From assembly GCF_033097525.1 (NCBI RefSeq), contig NZ_CP109907.1, positions 1,922,001-1,986,000 of the forward strand: a stretch of 64,000 nt of DNA, read 5' to 3'. Source of the DNA: Sphingobacterium sp. UGAL515B_05. GTDB taxonomy: Bacteria; Bacteroidota; Bacteroidia; Sphingobacteriales; Sphingobacteriaceae. The notes under the pieces were generated by a model. The model was not told the origin of the DNA and did not search any database. It saw only the letters and a list, made by a program, of their open reading frames with translations. The translations under genes were made by a program, and so were the position numbers. Of this stretch, positions 9,752-18,005 are shown one piece after another; positions within the stretch are counted from its first letter, which is position 1, and each line of letters starts with the position of its first letter.

Positions 9752-10187
9752 TCGTCTATAGCATATTGTATCATTACCTTCCCTAAATATGCCATTCTAA
9801 TCGCAAATATTTGAAGTTTATATATTTTTTGTTTACCAACCACAAACAGCAACGAAGGCCAGAATTGGGCGAAAATCTATTTTCGGCAATAAAAATACGT
9901 CAGAGACAATCAATACAAAACAATAATTTCTGGAATAAGTGCTGTTACATTTGCGTATAAAAATACTAGCAGCTTGTAGAAATAAATATAGGAATGTAGC
10001 GAGGTAAATTTACGCTAATTCAGGGTCAATAGCGTTGAATCAAATAATTCAAATAAACCCTATAAGAATTGGATATTTATAAGAAAATCTAAAAGAGTCG
10101 AGTAGAAGCGAATCTAAAAGAGACTAATTCGCGGAAATTGAAATAAACAACTAAATGACACTTACAGCATCCAAAATAAAGTGGATG

Positions 10188-11637
10188 AGAATTAAATATT
10201 GGCCACAATAACCTAAGATTGTGCATTTATCTAATTCTAAGAGGGTTTGATAAAACTTTTACAATTTAATATTACAAAATTTAAGAATCAATGATGAATT
10301 CTGCCAAAATAAAATCAATTATACCTAGTATCCGGATAAAACCCAGTAAATAGCCCCCTCAAGAACTCAATATAACAAAATCGGAACGTATATCCGGTTA
10401 AACCGAGCATTTAGCGATAATTATCGCATAAATTACAAAAAAATCAGTAAATACAATTTAAAAGTAATTAATTTATATAAAAACGAAATATAAATTCTTT
10501 AAAAATATACATTCTCAAATTTATATTAAATTTGGTGAATTAAACCGATTCATACTCAAATAGATAAATAATATTAAAAGATAACACTAAATATGCGATT
10601 GACAAAGCACTTTCAAAGCATGTTAGTCGCTTAGAATTAAATATTCCAAACAAACAGCGAAAGAAGTCAATATATTCAATCTATAAGAGCTTTATTTTAG
10701 AAAAATACGCCCTGAGAATGATATAAAAAGATTCTTTATAACAATGATCCAGAATATTCGAATCTCACAGATCTAAATTTGGACAATTACTCCATCTAAT
10801 GGATGGTGGGCTGCAAATATAGTAAGATTGTTTGTTCTACAATAAACTATTTGAAGAAATTATTTGCAATCCAAAATTATAAACAAGCTAATCTTAAAAT
10901 TTCACTTAGATCGCAAACAGTTCACTATTTAAACGCATAGAATGCAATAAAAAGCACTGAAAACAAATTTTGTAAAAATATCCAATTTTGAGCGGGTTTA
11001 TTTTTAAACAATAACCTTGAGATTCTGTTTAAAATTCAATTACGCCAAAACCAAACGGATATTATAGCCAATCCGAATACAATAACCCGATCCAGGAATA
11101 AGAAATTCCAATAAGCATTACCGTTCATTTTGAAAAATTTGCTGATAAAGTTATAAAAATTCAGCATTCAAATTTTAACTCGTTCACAAGACCATATTCA
11201 AATATTTTTTTTAAAAAAAAGCAAATAAGCAAACCTAAAGCGACTTAAAATCGAAATAGTAAAATCAACTAAATTACCTTTTTCAAAAAAATTTTTAAAG
11301 CAAAAATTAGTAGCTATTAGAATTGAATAAAAGAATTTATCTCGTTGAAAGCTAGAAATATTGAAATCTCATAGCACCAAAATGAGAGTTAAACCTTTTC
11401 TTTATCGATTTCCATCAGTTACAATCCCATAAAATTGAAATAAGATCCCATAAGAGAAAATATCCAAGTATAAAACGGCTTAAATCAATTTTTTCTTAAA
11501 AAAAATTATAAATAACGCGCTGAAACTACTTTAAATCCATATGTAAAAAAAAATAAAATAAATATCCGATCCTAAAGCGCTTTAAAAGCCAATAGGAAAT
11601 TTAAAAAATAATATAAACTCAATTAGAATTAAATATT
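10188..11637. repeat. Three dispersed copies of a 13-mer
   Basis: AGAATTAAATATT occurs identically at 10188-10200, 10633-10645 and 11625-11637, all on the plus strand inside the gene-free region. Spacing is 445 and 992 bases. The AT bias makes chance recurrence easier, so significance is moderate. Confidence 0.5.
10414..10427. repeat. Perfect 14-bp palindrome
   Basis: GCGATAATTATCGC, a perfect palindrome inside the gene-free region. It could be the site of a dimeric DNA-binding protein. Confidence 0.5.
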
Positions 11638-11699
11638 TCAATAGGGGACTCCATAATTCCCGGATATCGAAACCTAACGGACTCTAATCGAACTTGACA

Positions 11700-12140
11700 A
11701 AACTAAACAAAGATTTTCGAACGTATTCCACAATCTTTTTTTTCAATAAATACTAATTATTTAAAATAGAAAATCTCTTATTGTTTATTATGGTGTGGAA
11801 AAGTGGTATAAATTAGGTTATTTCAATTTTGATTTTAGGTTTTTAAAGAGTTTTCAACAATTTTTCAACAGGATTTATCTATTAAAGAGCTGATTTTTAA
11901 AATTCTAATTTATCGTATTTTTTATTTTCCATATATTTTTGTTGAATAGTTTTTGTTTAGAAAATGTGGAAATCTATGGATTTTTGTGCGGAAAAATTTT
12001 AGAAATAAGGCTTCAAAATAGGGGATTTGTGAATTGTTAAATACTTTTCATTTTTATTTAACCTTTTATTTACACGTTTTCCACATTTTTCGTTAATTTG
12101 AATCGTCACTTTTGGGGATAGTTTGTGAATTTTAATTTAT
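11700..12140. other. Putative chromosomal replication origin (oriC core)
   Basis: Strand composition flips here. At 10921-10980 A30/T16 and C8/G6; at 11821-11880 T30/A17; at 11941-12000 G14/C2. Six DnaA-box-like sites lie within 360 bases: TATTCCACA (11724-11732), TGTGGAAAA (11794-11802), TTTTCAACA (11851-11859 and 11862-11870), TGTGGAAAT (11965-11973) and TTTTCCACA (12077-12085). Most match TTTTCMACA in one orientation or the other. The stretch around 11730-11790 is nearly pure A/T and could be the unwinding element. Flanking genes diverge, dnaA is about 8 kb away and two parS-like sites lie 6 kb to the right. The sequence features are direct; the origin call is inference. Confidence 0.7.
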
Positions 12141-13733
12141 ATGGCAGATAGAAAGGTAGATTTTTTGGTCATTGGATCAGGTATTGCTGGATTGAGCTTT
12201 GCTTTAAAGGCATCGAAATTCGGTAAAGTATTGATAGTCACTAAGTCCAATGAGGATGAGTCTAATACAAAATATGCGCAAGGGGGAGTGGCTGCCGTTG
12301 TGGATAAGTCAGATAGCTTTGAAAAGCATATCATTGATACTCAGATTGCTGGGGATGGTTTATGCGATGTTGAAATTGTGGAAAACGTAGTAAGAGAAGC
12401 ACCGGAACGGATAGCAGAACTTATTTCATATGGGACATCATTTGACAAGGAGGAATCGGGCTTGTATGACCTTGCAAAAGAGGGGGGACATTCAGCTCAT
12501 CGTATTTTACATTATAAAGATATAACTGGCTACGAAATAGAGCGTGCATTATTGGCTCAAGCACATAGTGATCCTAATATTGAAATTGTAACACATTACT
12601 TTGCCATTGATTTGATTACACAGCATCATCTGGGTGAGTACGTGGATAAAAATAGGGAAGACATCACCTGTTATGGAATTTACGCTTTTAATACCTCATC
12701 ACATTTAGTAGATCAGATTTTGAGTAAGGTCACCGTGATGGCCTCTGGCGGAGCCGGTCATGTTTATTCAAGTACAACAAATCCAACTATTGCGACTGGA
12801 GATGGTATAGCAATGGTGTATCGGGCAAAAGGTAAGGTGCGTAATATGGAGTTTATGCAATTTCACCCTACTTCTTTATATAATCCAAAGGATTCGCCTG
12901 CATTTTTGGTATCCGAAGCTGTACGTGGATTTGGGGGGATTTTAAGGAGGGTCAATGGTGAATCTTTTATGGAGGAGTACGATGAACGTGCTTCTTTGGC
13001 ACCGAGAGACATCGTTGCTAGAGCGATTGATGCCGAGATGAAGAAATCAGGTATAGATTATGTTTACCTCGATATTACGCATCGGGATAAACAGGATATC
13101 ATCAAGCATTTTCCAAATATTTATGAAAAGTGCCTGTCGATCGGACTGGATATGGCGAAGGATTTTATACCAGTTACGCCGGCGGCGCATTACCTCTGTG
13201 GCGGTATCTATGTAGATGATTTTGGACGCAGTAGCCTTGTTAATTTATATGCTTGCGGTGAGTGTTCTTCTACTGGACTACACGGTGCAAATCGATTGGC
13301 TTCTAATTCGCTTCTTGAAGCACTTGTTTATGCACATCGTATTTTCTTAGACGCCACAAAGTCGATAGGATTGATTAACCATGTGGTTGACGTCCCGGAA
13401 TGGGATGACTCTAAAACCTCACTTTCAAATGAGGATATTTTAGTAAGTCATAATTTGCGCGAATGCCAAAAGATTATGAGTGACTATGTTGGTATTGTGC
13501 GTTCCGATTTTAGACTGGAAAGAGCCCTAAAGCGTTTACATTTATTGTATGAGGAGACAGAAGAATTCTATCGAAATACCAGGCTTTCTGTTAAATTGTG
13601 TGAATTGCGTAATGTTATTCAAGTAGCTTATATTGTGACAAAATCAGCTATGTTGAGGAAAGAAAGTAGGGGATTGCATTATACAACAGACTACCCGAAA
13701 CATTCGAAAGTACTACAGGACACAATTTTTTAA
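12141..13733 (+). CDS. nadB: L-aspartate oxidase
   Basis: NadB is the FAD enzyme that oxidises L-aspartate to iminoaspartate, which NadA converts to quinolinate. The 530 residues fit the family. The FAD-binding start VIGSGIAGLSFALKA (10-24) is followed by TKYAQGGVAAV, the substrate-region EGGHSAHRILHYKD near 115, MEFMQFHPTSLY near 240 and the C-terminal FAD block GLHGANRLASNSLLEALVY near 385. A TAGTTTG box just upstream may be its promoter. It is the first rightward gene after the putative origin and is followed 5 bases later by the hexapeptide-repeat gene, so these two form an operon. Confidence 0.96.
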   Translation: MADRKVDFLVIGSGIAGLSFALKASKFGKVLIVTKSNEDESNTKYAQGGVAAVVDKSDSFEKHIIDTQIAGDGLCDVEIVENVVREAPERIAELISYGTSFDKEESGLYDLAKEGGHSAHRILHYKDITGYEIERALLAQAHSDPNIEIVTHYFAIDLITQHHLGEYVDKNREDITCYGIYAFNTSSHLVDQILSKVTVMASGGAGHVYSSTTNPTIATGDGIAMVYRAKGKVRNMEFMQFHPTSLYNPKDSPAFLVSEAVRGFGGILRRVNGESFMEEYDERASLAPRDIVARAIDAEMKKSGIDYVYLDITHRDKQDIIKHFPNIYEKCLSIGLDMAKDFIPVTPAAHYLCGGIYVDDFGRSSLVNLYACGECSSTGLHGANRLASNSLLEALVYAHRIFLDATKSIGLINHVVDVPEWDDSKTSLSNEDILVSHNLRECQKIMSDYVGIVRSDFRLERALKRLHLLYEETEEFYRNTRLSVKLCELRNVIQVAYIVTKSAMLRKESRGLHYTTDYPKHSKVLQDTIF

Positions 13734-13738
13734 GGAAT

Positions 13739-14245
13739 ATGGCACTTATTTTACCTGTTTTGGATAAATCTCCAGTGATAGCCGAAGAATGCTTCTTAGC
13801 ACCTAATTCAACGATTGTAGGCGATGTAGAGATTGGGCATCACTGTTCGGTATGGTTTAACGCTGTAATACGTGGAGATGTCAATTATATTCGTATTGGT
13901 AATTATACGAATATTCAAGATGGTGCTGTTATACATTGTACCTATAAGAAATGCGGTACAACGATTGGAAATTATGTGAGTATAGGCCACCAGGCTATGG
14001 TACATGGATGTATTTTGGAAGACCATGTACTCATTGGTATGGGAGCTATCGTTATGGATAATGCTATTGTTGAATCGAATGTTATTGTAGCAGCTGGGGC
14101 AGTAGTTTTGGAAAATACACGTTGTGAATCGGGATTTTTATATGCTGGAGTACCTGCGAAAAAGATAAAGGCACTTACTGAAGAGCAGAAAGGTCTATTG
14201 CAGCAGCTACCACATAATTATGTTCTGTACAGCTCCTGGTTTTAG
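13739..14245 (+). CDS. Gamma-carbonic-anhydrase-like hexapeptide-repeat protein
   Basis: A 168-residue left-handed beta-helix protein of the gamma-carbonic anhydrase/PaaY/YrdA group. The hexapeptide pattern runs through most of the length (for example IVGDVEIGHHCSVWFNAVIRGD, then VSIGHQAMVHGCILEDHVLIGMGAIV). Likely metal ligands are His in VIHCTYKK, GHQAMVHG and related turns. VIRGDVNYIRIG is the usual trimer-contact block. Activity is uncertain in this group: some members are carbonic anhydrases, some thioesterases, many unknown. It follows nadB by 5 bases and is probably cotranscribed. Confidence 0.88.
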   Translation: MALILPVLDKSPVIAEECFLAPNSTIVGDVEIGHHCSVWFNAVIRGDVNYIRIGNYTNIQDGAVIHCTYKKCGTTIGNYVSIGHQAMVHGCILEDHVLIGMGAIVMDNAIVESNVIVAAGAVVLENTRCESGFLYAGVPAKKIKALTEEQKGLLQQLPHNYVLYSSWF

Positions 14246-14294
14246 CTTAATCGAATTAGCAGTGCTTTAAATTATTATTTTAGAATGGCCTCAA

Positions 14295-15974
14295 TTATTC
14301 TTTTTTGAGGCCACTCAATGAAAAACTGTCTTTTTGTTCCCAATTAGCACGTATAGTAAATACCTTATTTAAATATATAACAGGTTCCGGAAAGGTTTTC
14401 TTTTCGACATCTCCGGTATCCCAGATTCCATTATCGTTGTCGTCGCGAATTACACGTATGCTATACTTTCCTCCTGGATACTGTTTGTATACGACGGTCG
14501 GATTGTTCATGTTTATTTTGTCGACGCGATAGACTTTATCTTTTTTCTCATTGATTAGCTCTACCAAATATGTGGTATTGCTATCTAGATCTGTAAAATC
14601 AAATGTCAGATCCCCATAGTTTTCACTATCGTCATAGGTCAAATCCAGCTTTTTCTCTTTATTTTGCTCGCCAAAATAGCCTGTTATGGCGCCTTCTGTA
14701 AACTCAATTTGGTACTTTTTATCTTTTCTCCAATTATATCGAATATGGTAGATATTGGTATTCGCTGTATCAACGGCAAGTTGGTAATTGGTTCGGACCA
14801 ATGAGTCTTCTTTGAATTTCAACTTGGTTTTATCGATATTCTTGATCGGTGTAAATGCAGATACCTGAAGGTGCGTAATCCGATCGACTCGCCCATTATT
14901 TGGGGTAAAAATTGGCTCAATTGTCTGCTCTATTTTTACATTCCCTTTTCTGATTAGAATGGTGTCCAATGGTCTTTCATTTTCTGTCAGAACTATCTTT
15001 AGGGAGTCTATTTTTAAATTTGGAATAAACAAAGTAGCGGAGTCTGATGTATTTGAAAAGCGTACTATTTTATCCTTGTTGTTTACTTCATCATTTAGGA
15101 TATTGAGCTTGGGTTTGTCCACTCGCCTGTTAAAAATAAGAAGTATACTTCCATTTTTTTCAAATTTCTTCTCTTGCGTTCTAAACTTTTTTGGGGTTCC
15201 TTTGAATATCTCCAAATTGATATTGTTTAAGTCCCGCGCTAGCACGATAGAGTCTTTTAGGAAACCTATTTCTTCATCAGCGCCATTATAGATCCTGTCA
15301 TTGTTCTTTTCTTGAAGTGCGTAAATGCGATAGGTTCCTTCTCTTAAATTGTTTAGTTTGTAATTGCCTGCAGTATCCGTTGTCGTAAATATATTCGCTT
15401 TCTTCTTCCCGAAAATGGAGTCTTGGCTAATGGGGATCAATAAGACTTTAACATCTTTTTGGACCTCTTTGGTCACAGCGCTTTTTACATTACCGGATAT
15501 ACTGAGTGAATCTATTTTGTCTCCTGTTGCGAATACATAAGCATAATTGACCAGTGCATTTCCTGCATTATAGTCGACTAGTCCTTTACCGAAATATATG
15601 CTGTAAGTTGTATTTTTTTCTAGGGAATCAGGTAAGGTAATTTCTAGATTTTTTTTCTTGACCTTGAATTCTGGGTTACTCCCCATGTCTGGTGTGATAC
15701 TAAATTCTTTTTGTTGATTTGCCAGTTTGATATATTCGTCGAAGGTAATAACTATTTTTTTTGCTGTAAAATTCTTCGAAAAATTCGTAGGGCTTTCCAG
15801 TAGTATTTTCGGCGGAATGGAATCTTTTGGTCCTCCCGTAGGTTGCTGTATGCTTGCACATTGTATAGACAAGCCAATAAGCATAATAAACATGCTTAAA
15901 ATAAGTAATCTTGTTTTTAAGCTACTTTTTAGCCTTTTTGAACCACTTTTATTTTCTCTTAAAGAAGTTGTCAT
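14295..15974 (-). CDS. Ig-like domain lipoprotein (SbsA/Big_5 type)
   Basis: A 559-residue predicted lipoprotein. A basic N-terminus and hydrophobic segment end in the lipobox LSIQC (Cys39), followed by ASIQQPTGGPKDSIPPKI, a start common to a Bacteroidota family with an SbsA-type Ig-like domain. Residues near 60-150 form that domain (KIVITFDEYIKL, SITPDM). A carboxypeptidase-regulatory-like beta domain follows around 155-235 (DTAGNYKLNNLREGTYRIYALQEKN), then further beta-rich repeats to the end. The exact role is unknown; surface or periplasmic location is inferred. It is convergent with the preceding gene and monocistronic as far as seen. Confidence 0.85.
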   Translation of the reverse strand: MTTSLRENKSGSKRLKSSLKTRLLILSMFIMLIGLSIQCASIQQPTGGPKDSIPPKILLESPTNFSKNFTAKKIVITFDEYIKLANQQKEFSITPDMGSNPEFKVKKKNLEITLPDSLEKNTTYSIYFGKGLVDYNAGNALVNYAYVFATGDKIDSLSISGNVKSAVTKEVQKDVKVLLIPISQDSIFGKKKANIFTTTDTAGNYKLNNLREGTYRIYALQEKNNDRIYNGADEEIGFLKDSIVLARDLNNINLEIFKGTPKKFRTQEKKFEKNGSILLIFNRRVDKPKLNILNDEVNNKDKIVRFSNTSDSATLFIPNLKIDSLKIVLTENERPLDTILIRKGNVKIEQTIEPIFTPNNGRVDRITHLQVSAFTPIKNIDKTKLKFKEDSLVRTNYQLAVDTANTNIYHIRYNWRKDKKYQIEFTEGAITGYFGEQNKEKKLDLTYDDSENYGDLTFDFTDLDSNTTYLVELINEKKDKVYRVDKINMNNPTVVYKQYPGGKYSIRVIRDDNDNGIWDTGDVEKKTFPEPVIYLNKVFTIRANWEQKDSFSLSGLKKE

Positions 15975-16052
15975 AAAAAATAGAATATTGTCTTAAATCG
16001 CTTATTTTAAGCTATGTGATGTTTTGTGTGTAAATATTTGTATATCAGTTAT

Positions 16053-17912
16053 TTAGCTCATGTGTACCATCAATACTGTGATATCAGAGGGTGAAACACC
16101 CGAGATTCTTGAAGCTTGCCCCAATGTACGTGGTTTAACCTTTGACAGCTTTTGTCTCGCCTCAATGGATAGTGATGTTAGCAAGCTGTAGTCGAAGTCG
16201 GGGTTTATTTCTCTATCTTCCATCTTCTTCATACGATTGACTATTTCCATTTCTTTATCGAAATAGCTTTCATATTTGAGATTGATCTCTGCTTGTTCGA
16301 TGGTATCGTTATCAAATTGGGATACATAATGCGCAAAGCCTTCGTCTCCTTTCAGAATATCTTGGATACCAACTTGTGGTCTTGCAAGTACATTACTCAG
16401 CCTTGTTTTCTGAGGAAGTGCGCTCGAACCAACTTCCGCTAAAACAGTATTCATCTTTTCGACATTGGTTGAATTTTGTTTTAGATACTCGATTATTTTA
16501 GTTGAGTTATCAATTTTGTGTTGTACTTTTTTGAGTCTTTCTTCTCCTACTAATCCCAATTTGTAAGCTAATGGGGTTAGGCGAATATCAGCATTGTCCT
16601 GGCGTAAAAGTAGGCGATGTTCTGCTCTTGATGTAAACATACGGTACGGCTCTTCAGTTCCTTTTGTTACGAGATCGTCGACCAATACACCTATATAAGA
16701 TTCGGATCTTTTTAGAATAAGTTCCTTATCATCGTTGATGCGTTGATGCGCATTAATCCCTGCTAGGAAGCCTTGAGCAGCGGCCTCTTCATAGCCAGTA
16801 GTCCCATTGATTTGTCCTGCAAAAAATAGATGCTTCACCAATTGGGTTTCTAGGGTTAGATCCAATTGCATTGGTGGAAAGTAGTCGTATTCTATGGCAT
16901 AACCTGGTCGGTACATCTTCGCATTTTCGAAGCCAGGAATTAATTGCAAAGCTTTTAATTGTACATCTTCCGGCAATGAGGTCGAGAATCCATTGACATA
17001 GATTTCTACTGTTTTAAAACCTTCGGGCTCCACGAATATCTGATGTCTTTCACGCTCGGCAAAACGATTTATTTTATCTTCTATTGAAGGGCAATAACGC
17101 GGGCCCAATCCTTTGATACGTCCCGTAAACATAGGTGATTTTTCAAACCCAGTACGAAGCATTTCGTGAACTTTATCATTTGTGTAGGTAATCCAACAAC
17201 AGCGTTGTTCAGTTGGTATTTCTACATCTGTATAAGAAAACCGCCCTCTTTTTTCGTCGCCCCACTGTTCTTCCATCAATGTATAGTTGAGGCTTCTTCC
17301 ATCTATACGAGGTGGTGTACCTGTCTTCATTCTTCCTGATTCGAAACCAAGGGAAACAAGTTGTTCGGTTAAACCTGTGGCTGCCTTCTCTCCTGTTCTA
17401 CCGCCTCCAAATTTCTTATCGCCAATGTGAATTACACCATTTAGAAAAGTTCCATTGGTTAGTACCACAGCGTCCGATTCTATTTTTATTCCCATCGAAG
17501 TGATGACACCGCAAGCTTTTCCATTTTTGACGATAACTTCTTTTACGGTATCTTGCCACATATCTAAATTTGGAAGAGACTCCAATTGTAACCTCCATTC
17601 TTCAGCAAAACGCATTCGGTCATTTTGTGTACGTGGACTCCACATAGCTGGACCTTTCGAAAGATTGAGCATTCGGAATTGAATGGTTGATTTATCTGCT
17701 ATGATACCCGTATACCCGCCCATAGCATCAATTTCTCTTACAATTTGTCCTTTTGCTACACCACCGATAGCGGGGTTGCAACTCATTTGGGCTATCACCC
17801 CCATATTCATTGTGATGAGTAAAGTGGACGAACCTAAGTTGGCTGCTGCCGCCGCTGCCTCACATCCGGCATGCCCTGCACCAACGACAATTACATTATA
17901 TTTTTTAAACAT
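16053..17912 (-). CDS. mnmG: tRNA uridine-5-carboxymethylaminomethyl modification enzyme
   Basis: MnmG (GidA), the FAD and NADH-dependent partner of MnmE that installs the (carboxymethyl)aminomethyl group at U34 of certain tRNAs. The 619 residues are full length. Visible are the FAD motif [12 protein letters not shown] (9-20), the [22 protein letters not shown] block, the [13 protein letters not shown] segment, [13 protein letters not shown], and [20 protein letters not shown]. The C-terminal domain that binds MnmE and tRNA is intact. Near-origin placement of gidA is common in bacteria, which fits the parS-like sites in its upstream region. Confidence 0.97.
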   Translation of the reverse strand: MFKKYNVIVVGAGHAGCEAAAAAANLGSSTLLITMNMGVIAQMSCNPAIGGVAKGQIVREIDAMGGYTGIIADKSTIQFRMLNLSKGPAMWSPRTQNDRMRFAEEWRLQLESLPNLDMWQDTVKEVIVKNGKACGVITSMGIKIESDAVVLTNGTFLNGVIHIGDKKFGGGRTGEKAATGLTEQLVSLGFESGRMKTGTPPRIDGRSLNYTLMEEQWGDEKRGRFSYTDVEIPTEQRCCWITYTNDKVHEMLRTGFEKSPMFTGRIKGLGPRYCPSIEDKINRFAERERHQIFVEPEGFKTVEIYVNGFSTSLPEDVQLKALQLIPGFENAKMYRPGYAIEYDYFPPMQLDLTLETQLVKHLFFAGQINGTTGYEEAAAQGFLAGINAHQRINDDKELILKRSESYIGVLVDDLVTKGTEEPYRMFTSRAEHRLLLRQDNADIRLTPLAYKLGLVGEERLKKVQHKIDNSTKIIEYLKQNSTNVEKMNTVLAEVGSSALPQKTRLSNVLARPQVGIQDILKGDEGFAHYVSQFDNDTIEQAEINLKYESYFDKEMEIVNRMKKMEDREINPDFDYSLLTSLSIEARQKLSKVKPRTLGQASRISGVSPSDITVLMVHMS

Positions 17913-17923
17913 TGTTCTATTCT

Positions 17924-17939
17924 TGTTCCACGTGAAACG
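17924..17939. promoter_or_regulatory. parS-like ParB-binding site 1
   Basis: TGTTCCACGTGAAACG matches the widespread parS palindrome TGTTNCACGTGAAACA at all but the last base. It lies 12 bases upstream of the mnmG start codon. Confidence 0.8.
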
Positions 17940-17977
17940 TGGCGTTTTTATTTCTTTGTAAATTTACGTTTTCTTTA

Positions 17978-17993
17978 TGTTTCACGTGAAACC
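17978..17993. promoter_or_regulatory. parS-like ParB-binding site 2
   Basis: TGTTTCACGTGAAACC is a second near-perfect parS palindrome, 54 bases from the first, between mnmG and the ABC-F gene. A pair this close to the putative origin is typical of a centromere-like ParB loading site. parA and parB are not in the window. Confidence 0.8.
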
Positions 17994-18005
17994 TCTGATG
18001 AAATT

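Larger units (their letters stand above)
9034..11700. other. 2.7-kb gene-free AT-rich region with degenerate repeats (left flank of origin)
   Basis: No open frame of coding quality was found on either strand. The plus strand is A-rich (10921-10980: A30, T16, C8, G6). It contains a family of short degenerate repeats in both orientations (about CAAAATAAACnCnCTGAGAA), three identical copies of AGAATTAAATATT and a 14-bp palindrome at 10414-10427. It shows no terminator hairpins, tRNA-like folds or obvious promoters. The size, composition and place between divergent nadA and nadB suggest part of the replication origin or a nucleoid-protein binding region, not decayed genes. Confidence 0.6.

Noticed and set aside
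14286..14313. Hairpin TGGCCTCAA / TTGAGGCCA overlapping the Ig-like lipoprotein gene end
   Set aside because: It contains the stop codon and lacks a clear U-run on either strand, so I did not list it as a terminator.
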